Source: Bifidobacterium breve (GTDB lineage: Bacteria; Actinomycetota; Acidimicrobiia; Acidimicrobiales; Ilumatobacteraceae). From it: 6,482 nt of DNA. This document shows, piece after piece, positions 1 to 5,815 of this stretch. Location: assembly GCA_943325425.2 (NCBI GenBank), contig CALPPJ020000082.1:1-6482 (forward strand), read 5' to 3'. Position 1 is the stretch's first letter; every line of letters begins with the position of its first letter. A model generated the notes under the pieces. It was not told where the DNA came from, searched no databases, and saw only the letters and a list, made by a program, of their open reading frames with translations. A program made the translations under genes and the position numbers.

Positions 1-271
1 CATTTTCAATATTCAAAATCGGGTAGCCGACCAACTGCCCCGGCCCGTGATACGTGATGTCACCACCCCGTTTTACCGCGACAAAATCTGCGCCGACTTC
101 GGCGGGATCGCATTTCAGATTCTTGTCCAGTTCGGCACGTGGCCCATAGGTAAAGACGTGTGGATGCTCCAGAAGCAACAGGTGTTGATCCCGTCCGTGC
201 TCAAAGAGAGCGGTTTGTAGAGCTAGAACCTCGCGATACGCGACCCTGCCAATCCAGCGGACGCGCAACAT
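1..271 (-). CDS. lipB: Octanoyltransferase LipB, N-terminal part (truncated by window edge)
   Basis: LipB moves octanoate from acyl carrier protein to the lipoyl-domain lysine of E2 and related proteins; LipA then adds sulfur. The visible 90 residues start MLRVRWIGRVAYRE and contain the family signature RGGDITYHGPGQLVGYP at about residues 68-84, which forms part of the lipoyl-binding pocket. The catalytic Lys and Cys of the family lie in the C-terminal half (usual length about 210-240 residues) and are outside the window, so activity cannot be judged. The ATG is the first possible start: the upstream E2 stop TAA is in the same frame, with a single ATC codon between. No strong Shine-Dalgarno is seen inside the end of the E2 gene, so translation is probably coupled to E2 termination. 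Family assignment is secure; the 3' end is simply not visible. Confidence 0.95.
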   Translation of the reverse strand, partial: MLRVRWIGRVAYREVLALQTALFEHGRDQHLLLLEHPHVFTYGPRAELDKNLKCDPAEVGADFVAVKRGGDITYHGPGQLVGYPILNIEN

Positions 272-274
272 GAT

Positions 275-1648
275 TTAGAACTCGCTCGACCAATCGCGGG
301 TCTCAAGAATTTCCTTGACTCGCACCAAAAAGTTGGCGGCGTATGCACCGTCGAACGCACGATGATCCCAGCTCATGGCCAAATGACCAACTGGATGAAT
401 CGCGATACTCTCGCCACCACCCGGAACATTCACGACGACGGGCTTACGCACTATTGCATCTGTCGACAAAATGGCGACTTGCGGCTGGTTGATGATTGCC
501 ATCGTGAGCACCGAGCCCGCTGAACCGTTCTTCGAAATAGTGAATGTGCCACCCTGAATTTCGTCTGGGCTCAATTTGCGACTCTTTGCCCGAGTAGCAA
601 GGTCACTAATTTCTCGGGCGATCGCTCGTAAGCGCTTTCCTTCAGCGCTACGTACAACTGGCACCAAGAGACCTAGACCTTCAATGTCAACCGCAATACC
701 CAGATCAACGTAACGATGAACGATGAGATCGGTTCCGGAAATGCTCGCATTCATGTGCGGGAAGTCCACCAACGCATCAACAACTGCCCGTGAGATAAAC
801 GGAAGATACGTCAAGCTGAAACCTTCAGCTGATTTGAATTCGTCTTTCGTCTTGGCCCGAGTGTTGTCAACGTTGGCGTAGTCAACTTCGACAACGCTGA
901 ATGCATGCGGGCTCACACTCAATGACATCGTCATATGAGCACCGGTTAATTGACGAATCTTCGACAACGGAACAACGTCGTCACGTTCGCCAGCGCGTAC
1001 CACTGGTGCCAAAGTAACCCGCGTCGGTGCAACTGATGTAGAGGCAACTGGTGCGGGGCTGACTGCAGCAGGCCGCGCTGCAGGTGCAGCAGCCGGGGCC
1101 GAACCGGCGGCGATCTTGTCAATGTGATCGAGAACGTCTTCTCGGGTGATGCGTCCTCCAGGGCCAGTTCCGGCAATGGAGTCAACGTTGAGATTGTGTT
1201 CGGTCACCAAACGCCGCACAACAGGTGACAGCAAACGATTGTCGTTGCCAGCAACTGGCGTCGACGCAGCAGGTGCAGGAGTAGTAACGATGGGGGCTGC
1301 AACGACGGGCGCAGGTGCTGGTGCTGCAACAACGGGAGCGGCAACCACAGGTGCTGGCGCAGCTTCGACAACTGGAGCAGGAGCGGCGGCAGGAGGCGCA
1401 GCAACTACTGCACCCGCATCACCGACAACGCCGATAACTGCACCAACGGGAACGGTCTCACCTTCAGGAACACGAATTTCAGTCAAGACTCCGGCCACAG
1501 GCGAAGGAACTTCGGTGTCAACTTTGTCGGTTGACACTTCGAACAAGGGCTCATCGGCGGCAACGGTGTCACCGACCTTCTTGAACCAGCGCGTGATCGT
1601 TCCTTCGGTAACAGTTTCTCCAAGTTGCGGAAGGGTTACTTCTGCCAT
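275..1648 (-). CDS. sucB: 2-oxo-acid dehydrogenase E2 (dihydrolipoamide acyltransferase, actinobacterial SucB type)
   Basis: This is the core acyltransferase of a pyruvate, 2-oxoglutarate or branched-chain 2-oxo-acid dehydrogenase complex in the cytoplasm. Domains in order: one lipoyl domain (residues 1-76, lipoylation motif STDKVDTEV with Lys42); an Ala/Pro/Val linker (about 82-132); a peripheral subunit-binding domain (about 138-176, with the GTGPGGRITREDV pattern); a second Ala/Pro linker (about 180-220); and the catalytic domain (about 223-457) with the active-site motif DHRAFDG, His429 and Asp433. It is full length at 457 residues. Many actinobacterial homologues carry two or three lipoyl domains; this one has one. 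The start is supported by AAGAGGA five bases upstream. It lies 43 bp after lpd and 3 bp before lipB. The sequence resembles proteins annotated as actinobacterial SucB, but substrate (acetyl, succinyl or branched acyl) cannot be decided from sequence alone, and no E1 gene is in view. dlaT or aceF are alternative names. Confidence 0.93.
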   Translation of the reverse strand: MAEVTLPQLGETVTEGTITRWFKKVGDTVAADEPLFEVSTDKVDTEVPSPVAGVLTEIRVPEGETVPVGAVIGVVGDAGAVVAAPPAAAPAPVVEAAPAPVVAAPVVAAPAPAPVVAAPIVTTPAPAASTPVAGNDNRLLSPVVRRLVTEHNLNVDSIAGTGPGGRITREDVLDHIDKIAAGSAPAAAPAARPAAVSPAPVASTSVAPTRVTLAPVVRAGERDDVVPLSKIRQLTGAHMTMSLSVSPHAFSVVEVDYANVDNTRAKTKDEFKSAEGFSLTYLPFISRAVVDALVDFPHMNASISGTDLIVHRYVDLGIAVDIEGLGLLVPVVRSAEGKRLRAIAREISDLATRAKSRKLSPDEIQGGTFTISKNGSAGSVLTMAIINQPQVAILSTDAIVRKPVVVNVPGGGESIAIHPVGHLAMSWDHRAFDGAYAANFLVRVKEILETRDWSSEF

Positions 1649-1653
1649 GACAT

Positions 1654-1660
1654 TCCTCTT
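1654..1660 (-). promoter_or_regulatory. Ribosome binding site of the E2 gene
   Basis: On the minus strand AAGAGGA lies 5 bases before the E2 ATG at 1648. It decides the start: an overlapping out-of-frame ATG (1653-1651) directly abuts the Shine-Dalgarno sequence with no spacer and so is unlikely to be used. Confidence 0.7.
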
Positions 1661-1691
1661 TCGACTATCGCTCTTGACTAATTCGCTTGAC

Positions 1692-3092
1692 TTATGCGTT
1701 CAAACTGCGGCCAGTGAGTGACAGCACAGTCTCACCGAAGAGTTCAGACAAACTCGGGTGGGGTTGAATGAATTCGGCCACTTCATCCACTGTTGCTTCC
1801 CAGTTCACTGCCAAGTAGCCACCAGACAACTGCTCGGTCACCCACGGTCCAACCATGTGCACTCCAAGAATCTGTCCAGCTGTGCCGTCGGCATTGCGCT
1901 TGGCAACAATCTTCACGAGACCATCAATTTCACCTAAAATCATGGCGCGACTATTCGCTCGGAATTGATGCTTGGCAACGACAACATCAAGTCCAGCGGC
2001 CTTGCATGCATCTTCGCCAGGACCAGCCCATGCCACTTCGGGGTGACAGTAAATTGCCCACGGCACGCGGTCATAGGCAATCGGGATCGGACCTTCGCCC
2101 AACATGTGCTTCACTGCCAAAATTGCTTCGGCGTATGCAACGTGCGCCAACTGTGGTGTGTTGATGAGGTCGCCAATTGCGTAGACACCAGGTTCTGATG
2201 TCAGACACCACGGATCAACCTCGATGAATCCACGGTCGCTCACTTTGACCGCAGTTCCTTGCAAACCAAGCAAGTCAGCAAAGGGGCGACGACCAACCGA
2301 AACAATGACGGCATCAACCTCGAGTTGTTCGCCTTCACCAAAAGTCACAACAGTTCCACCCGAAGCGGTTGGGGCATGACTCTTTACTGCGACACCTGTT
2401 CGAATATCAATGTTCTTTTTCTTGAACGATTTCACCACAACGTTGGCAACATCAGTGTCGAGACCAGGAAGAATTTTCGGGAGACCTTCCAAAATCGTGA
2501 CCGCTGCACCAAGGTCAGCGAACGTCGAGGCAAATTCACAACCGATCGCGCCACCACCAATGACAGCCACGCGAGCAGGCACATGATCAAGCATCAACAC
2601 TTCATCACTCGTCATGATGGGTCCACCACGATCGAAACCAGGAATCGTGCGCGGAACAGAACCGGCTGCCAAGATCACGCTGGCACCTTGTGCGGTTGCC
2701 GTTGAGCCGTCGGCCATCGTGATATTCACGGTGCGATTGGCGCCCAGCGAACCAGTGCCGTTGAAGACAGTCACTTTGCGCGACTTACACAATCCGCCGA
2801 TGCCTTTGACCAGACCGTCGACGATCTTGGCTTTTCGAGCTTGAGTGGTCGCAAAGTTGACTGCTGGCGAACTTGCTTCAATACCAAAATCAGCAGCGTG
2901 AGCCACATGACGGAAAACTGACGCCGTTTCTAGAAAGGCTTTGGCCGGAATACATCCACGGTTCAAACAGGTGCCGCCAAGTGCATCTCGTTCAACTAAA
3001 GCGACATTCATTCCTGCCGACGCGGCGTAGAGGGCCGACCCGTAACCACCGGGTCCACCACCAATCACCACGAGGTCAAATTGCTCGGCCAT
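1692..3092 (-). CDS. lpd: Dihydrolipoyl dehydrogenase (E3)
   Basis: This flavoenzyme reoxidises the dihydrolipoyl arm of E2 with NAD+ and is shared by 2-oxo-acid dehydrogenase complexes and often by glycine cleavage. At 466 residues it has the usual full length. Visible motifs: FAD-binding GGGPGG (11-16); redox disulfide motif GGTCLNRGCIPAK with Cys42 and Cys47; NAD-binding GGGAIGCEFA (179-188); second FAD motif GVYAIGDL (302-309); and the C-terminal dimerisation domain ending with the catalytic pair in HPSLSE (His445, Glu450). Nothing catalytic is missing. The ATG is preceded directly by an in-frame TAG and by GGAGGTG with a 6-base spacer, which fixes the start. It is the first gene of the lpd-E2-lipB run. 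The 120-bp upstream gap suggests its own promoter with a leader; a minus-strand TACTGT at 3146-3141 is one weak -10 candidate. Mercuric or glutathione reductase is ruled out by the overall motif set. Confidence 0.97.
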   Translation of the reverse strand: MAEQFDLVVIGGGPGGYGSALYAASAGMNVALVERDALGGTCLNRGCIPAKAFLETASVFRHVAHAADFGIEASSPAVNFATTQARKAKIVDGLVKGIGGLCKSRKVTVFNGTGSLGANRTVNITMADGSTATAQGASVILAAGSVPRTIPGFDRGGPIMTSDEVLMLDHVPARVAVIGGGAIGCEFASTFADLGAAVTILEGLPKILPGLDTDVANVVVKSFKKKNIDIRTGVAVKSHAPTASGGTVVTFGEGEQLEVDAVIVSVGRRPFADLLGLQGTAVKVSDRGFIEVDPWCLTSEPGVYAIGDLINTPQLAHVAYAEAILAVKHMLGEGPIPIAYDRVPWAIYCHPEVAWAGPGEDACKAAGLDVVVAKHQFRANSRAMILGEIDGLVKIVAKRNADGTAGQILGVHMVGPWVTEQLSGGYLAVNWEATVDEVAEFIQPHPSLSELFGETVLSLTGRSLNA

Positions 3093-3098
3093 CTAGGC

Positions 3099-3105
3099 CA
3101 CCTCC
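3099..3105 (-). promoter_or_regulatory. Strong ribosome binding site of lpd
   Basis: Minus-strand GGAGGTG lies 6 bases before the lpd ATG (3092). It is the best Shine-Dalgarno in the window and contrasts with the plus-strand genes, which have none of comparable quality. Confidence 0.8.
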
Positions 3106-3175
3106 GAGAGACGGGCGCGGGTTGCGCTGTGCAGGACTTAACAGTAGTGGTCGCAGGCTGGTTACCGATGAGTAG

Positions 3176-3189
3176 ATGACCCCTGTCAT
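3176..3189. repeat. Short inverted repeat upstream of lpd
   Basis: ATGAC-CCCT-GTCAT is a perfect 5-bp inverted repeat with a 4-base centre. It lies in the 120-bp gap between the membrane-anchored protein gene and lpd, about 85 bp upstream of the lpd start. The stem is too short and lacks a T-run for a rho-independent terminator; an operator upstream of lpd is possible but unproven. Confidence 0.35.
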
Positions 3190-3212
3190 GCAAAGAGTCA
3201 CGAAAATAACTA

Positions 3213-3641
3213 TTACGGCGCCCACTGGCGCTGTTCCCCAGCCCGGGTATAGGCCACCGCTTGGACAGCTTTCACCGCGGCGAAGCGCAAGACGCACTGA
3301 ATTGTCGCGGCATCATCAGGAACCACGGTTGATGCATCGCATGCTCCCTCGTCAACCGCTCCAGATGGCTCGAGTACCTTGCCATCCCCCAACAGACGCC
3401 ACCCATCGATGACTAGATCACCAGCAACACCACTCATTTCAATCGCGACGGAGATGCCCTGATCACTCTCGTTAATGGCAAGGACCGTTGCTGTCATGTC
3501 ACCGATCGTGGCGGCGACTCCGAGTTTGTTGACGGGAACCTCAGTCCGGTCAGTGGCAACTTGGAATAGCTTGAATCCCCCAGCCAGCAAAATCATCAGA
3601 CCGCAAGCGATCGAGAGCAAGATGAGGTTGCGGGTTTTCAT
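3213..3641 (-). CDS. Small membrane-anchored protein of unknown function
   Basis: I do not recognise this 142-residue protein. A short basic N-terminus (MKTRN) precedes a hydrophobic segment at about residues 6-22, suggesting a single signal anchor with residues 30-142 outside the membrane. The outer part looks beta-rich, with a stretch GDMTATVLAIN (47-57) reminiscent of small Ig-like DUF4352-type domains, but that resemblance is weak. Cys101 and Cys116 could form a disulfide outside the cell. Cys13 sits in the hydrophobic segment but its context (SIAC) is a poor lipobox. The coding sequence has a plausible start, amino-acid composition like a real protein and an intact frame. It is divergent from kup and upstream of lpd on the same strand with a 120-bp gap, so co-transcription with lpd is uncertain. 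A TAGGAT lies 9 bases before the ATG, suggesting a very short leader. Confidence 0.7.
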   Translation of the reverse strand: MKTRNLILLSIACGLMILLAGGFKLFQVATDRTEVPVNKLGVAATIGDMTATVLAINESDQGISVAIEMSGVAGDLVIDGWRLLGDGKVLEPSGAVDEGACDASTVVPDDAATIQCVLRFAAVKAVQAVAYTRAGEQRQWAP

Positions 3642-3650
3642 AGCCCTGTA

Positions 3651-3678
3651 ATCCTAGGGTTCGTAGGTGCAACGCCAA
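3651..3678 (-). promoter_or_regulatory. Candidate promoter of the membrane-anchored protein gene
   Basis: On the minus strand TTGGCG (3678-3673) and TAGGAT (3656-3651) are separated by 16 bp, a reasonable -35/-10 pair. The -10 ends 9 bases before the ATG, so the transcript would have a leader of only about 2-4 bases. The -35 is part of the direct repeat described separately. Prediction by eye only. Confidence 0.4.
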
Positions 3679-3693
3679 AATGACTCGCCAAAA
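3673..3693. repeat. Tandem direct repeat CGCCAAAA x2
   Basis: CGCCAAAA occurs at 3673-3680 and again at 3686-3693, a 13-bp period. The first copy coincides with the candidate -35 of the minus-strand gene. It may be a regulator-binding site in the divergent promoter region. Confidence 0.5.
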
Positions 3694-3717
3694 GTCTTGT
3701 CTCCCGAGTCCCAAGAC
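3682..3717. repeat. Nested inverted repeats in the kup upstream region
   Basis: Two 6-bp inverted pairs interlock here: GACTCG (3682-3687) with CGAGTC (3705-3710), and GTCTTG (3694-3699) with CAAGAC (3712-3717). A third pair, TTGTCT (3697-3702) with AGACAA (3719-3724), overlaps them. They cannot all form at once and no U-tract follows, so a terminator is unlikely. They may mark protein-binding half-sites. Confidence 0.4.
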
Positions 3718-3732
3718 CAGACAACCCGTGGT

Positions 3733-3738
3733 TAGAGT
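3733..3738 (+). promoter_or_regulatory. Candidate -10 element for a leaderless kup transcript
   Basis: TAGAGT fits the actinobacterial TAnnnT -10 pattern and ends 7 bases before the kup GTG at 3746, so transcription would start at or beside the first base of the start codon. No convincing -35 is seen at the right distance, which is tolerated in Actinobacteria. The Shine-Dalgarno alternative is poor: only AGAG, 8 bases upstream. Confidence 0.4.
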
Positions 3739-3745
3739 CGCATGA

Positions 3746-5686
3746 GTGTCTACAGATGACGAGTCAAGTCAACAGGTCCAATCCGAGCATCTAGCCGAAG
3801 GGACCGATCCTGTTCATTCCGGTGGTCACGGCCCCAAGGTCGGTATGGGCGCACTTGCACTTGGTGCCCTCGGCATTGTGTATGGCGACATCGGCACTTC
3901 ACCGCTCTACGCATTTCGCGAAGCATTCGAACACCACCATCTCGACGCCACCAATGAAGTCAATGCTCTCGGTGTCGTGTCGATTGCTTTTTGGGCACTG
4001 GTCATCATCATTTCAATTAAGTATTTGACGTTCATGATGCGCGCCGACAACCACGGCGAAGGTGGCATTTTGGCGCTCACCGCCATGATCATGCCTAAGG
4101 GTGCAGGCAGTCGAAAGATTTCATTTGCCGTTGCTCTAGGAATTTTCGGGACGGCCCTCCTCTACGGAGATGGCTTGATCACTCCAGCCATTTCGGTTCT
4201 CAGCGCCGTGGAGGGTGCCAAAGAAGCAACAACAGCCCTCGACAGTTTCATCATTCCGATCGCGGTCGGAATCTTGGCAGTTTTGTTCTTGGTTCAAAAA
4301 CGCGGCACCGGTGGTATCGGCCGCGTTTTCGGCCCGATCATGGTCGTCTGGTTCGGAACATTGGCCGCCCTTGGCCTCAATCAAGTTATTCAGCGTCCGA
4401 GCGTGCTCAAAGCAATTAACCCCATCTACGGTTACGACTTTTTTGCCGCCTCACCAATGACTGCATTCTTGACTCTGGGTTCAATTTTTCTCGTCGTCAC
4501 TGGAGGCGAGGCTCTGTATGCCGATATGGGTCACTTCGGTCGACGTCCCATCCAAATTTCCTGGTATTGCTTCGTCCTCCCAGCTTTACTCCTCAATTAC
4601 TTCGGGCAAGCCGCCCTCATTCTCGGTGACCCCGAGGCAGTTGAGCGTCCCTTCTTCAAACTCGCACCCGATTGGGCCATCGTGCCCTTAGTCATTCTCG
4701 CAACGATGGCCACCGTTATCGCCTCTCAGGCACTCATCTCTGGAGCTTTCTCGCTCACCGTTCAAGCCGTACAACTTGATTACCTGCCCCGCGTCAAGAT
4801 TCAACACACCTCGTCTGCTCATCGCGGACAGGTCTACGTACCGCTCGTGAATTGGATGCTCATGATTGGTTGCATCGGTCTCGTGCTCACATTCCAATCG
4901 TCCAAAAATCTTGCGGCCGCTTACGGAATCGCAGTGACATCAACAATGGCCATCACCACCATGTTGTTCTATATTTTGGCCGTTAATAGTTGGAGCTGGT
5001 CGAAGCCAAAAGCACTCGCAGTCACCATTCCGCTACTCACTATCGACCTCGCATTTCTTGGCGCCAACATTCCCAAGATTCCCCATGGCGGCTGGTTCCC
5101 ATTGCTCATTGCGGTCGGACTTCTTGTTCAGATGATGACGTGGCGCAAAGGCCGCCAATTGGTCGCTGCACGTATTCATCGTGGCGAACGCCCCATCGTT
5201 GAAGTACTCGATGAATACGCCAAGGTTGCACGAGTTCCTGGAACTGCCATCTTCATGTTCAAAGATCTCGGCAAGGCTCCCCCAGCACTGGTGAATAACC
5301 TCAAACACAACAAGGTGCTACACAAGTGCACGCTCATTGTGGCTGTTGAAACTGCCGAGATTCCGCGAGTGGAAGCTTCGCATCGATCCGAAGTCACCAA
5401 AGTTGAGCCCGGCGTCTTCCAAATCTTGTTGCGTTTTGGATTTACCGAAGAACCAAATGTTGTGGAAGCTCTTGAAACAATCAACGAGCGCGGTTACGAG
5501 TTTGATCTTGAAGACACAACATTCTTCTTAGGTCATGAATCGATCATTGCCGGCAAGGTCCCAGGCATGCATCCATGGCTAGAACACCTTTTTGTCCTGC
5601 TCAATCGTGGAGCTGACAGCGCCGGCCGCTTCTTCAATTTGCCCAATGACAAAATTTTCGAAGTGGGCTCACACGTCGAAATCTAG
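3746..5686 (+). CDS. kup: KUP-family potassium uptake transporter
   Basis: An inner-membrane K+ uptake protein, in this family usually proton-coupled. At 646 residues it is full length. A hydrophilic, acidic N-terminus (1-32) is followed by about 12 membrane segments (roughly 36-464) and a cytosolic C-terminal domain (about 465-646). Signature motifs: YGDIGTSPLY (46-55, with the conserved Asp48), DNHGEGG (101-107), YGDGLITPAIS (140-150), GGEALYADMGHFG (253-265), and the typical family ending EVGSHVEI at the very C-terminus. Start chosen: GTG at 3746; an ATG at 3742 is in another frame and stops after five codons, and the next in-frame Met (residue 34) would begin almost at TM1. It stands alone, divergent from the small membrane-anchored protein gene, with a 129-bp gap to the next gene. 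No Kdp or Trk genes are nearby. No c-di-AMP riboswitch is possible in the short upstream space. Confidence 0.96.
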   Translation: MSTDDESSQQVQSEHLAEGTDPVHSGGHGPKVGMGALALGALGIVYGDIGTSPLYAFREAFEHHHLDATNEVNALGVVSIAFWALVIIISIKYLTFMMRADNHGEGGILALTAMIMPKGAGSRKISFAVALGIFGTALLYGDGLITPAISVLSAVEGAKEATTALDSFIIPIAVGILAVLFLVQKRGTGGIGRVFGPIMVVWFGTLAALGLNQVIQRPSVLKAINPIYGYDFFAASPMTAFLTLGSIFLVVTGGEALYADMGHFGRRPIQISWYCFVLPALLLNYFGQAALILGDPEAVERPFFKLAPDWAIVPLVILATMATVIASQALISGAFSLTVQAVQLDYLPRVKIQHTSSAHRGQVYVPLVNWMLMIGCIGLVLTFQSSKNLAAAYGIAVTSTMAITTMLFYILAVNSWSWSKPKALAVTIPLLTIDLAFLGANIPKIPHGGWFPLLIAVGLLVQMMTWRKGRQLVAARIHRGERPIVEVLDEYAKVARVPGTAIFMFKDLGKAPPALVNNLKHNKVLHKCTLIVAVETAEIPRVEASHRSEVTKVEPGVFQILLRFGFTEEPNVVEALETINERGYEFDLEDTTFFLGHESIIAGKVPGMHPWLEHLFVLLNRGADSAGRFFNLPNDKIFEVGSHVEI

Positions 5687-5705
5687 AAATTCCCGTGCTG
5701 GTCGT

Positions 5706-5738
5706 TTGACAGCGCTCCCCGTTTCATGTGTAAACACA
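5706..5738 (+). promoter_or_regulatory. Possible promoter/operator after kup
   Basis: TTGACA (5706-5711) is a perfect -35 hexamer, and 17 bp later TGTAAA (5729-5734) is a mediocre -10. The latter lies inside the palindrome TGTGT-AA-ACACA (5727-5738), which could be an operator. If used, the downstream gene would have a leader of about 75 bases. This competes with the leaderless promoter next to the ATG; both could be active. The rest of the gap (5687-5815) shows no terminator hairpin with a T-run. Confidence 0.3.
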
Positions 5739-5803
5739 GCAAAATCGTCGCATCTGTCACGCTTCAATCGATGCAGAATCAGACATGACCACATCGTGAG
5801 TCG

Positions 5804-5809
5804 TAACCT
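5804..5809 (+). promoter_or_regulatory. Candidate -10 element for leaderless epimerase-family transcript
   Basis: TAACCT (TAnnnT pattern) ends 6 bases before the ATG at 5816, placing the transcription start at the start codon. No Shine-Dalgarno sequence lies between. By-eye prediction; no -35 recognised. Confidence 0.35.
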
Positions 5810-5815
5810 GCACAC

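Noticed and set aside
1146..1721. 191-residue plus-strand open frame rich in Thr-Gly-Ala repeats opposite the E2 gene
   Set aside because: It is the antisense image of the Ala/Pro/Val linker and lipoyl domain. Its repeats follow from the linker codons, and the E2 reading frame is fully explained by known domains.
2259..2705. 148-residue plus-strand open frame opposite lpd
   Set aside because: It resembles no protein I recognise, lies wholly within a well-conserved lpd, and has no supporting start signal.
3579..3641. Lipoprotein signal for the membrane-anchored protein (Cys13)
   Set aside because: The sequence before Cys13 (S-I-A) does not match a lipobox and the hydrophobic stretch continues past the cysteine, as in a membrane anchor.
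3642..3745. c-di-AMP (ydaO-type) or other riboswitch upstream of kup
   Set aside because: The gap is only 104 bp and the best -10 abuts the start codon. No conserved riboswitch core is visible.
3742..3759. Five-codon leader ORF (ATG at 3742) overlapping the kup GTG
   Set aside because: It is too short to judge, has no Shine-Dalgarno, and would be excluded from a transcript starting at 3746. It most likely arises by chance.
5687..5730. Rho-independent terminator after kup
   Set aside because: Only a 6-bp AGCGCT palindrome is present, with no stable stem and no T-run.
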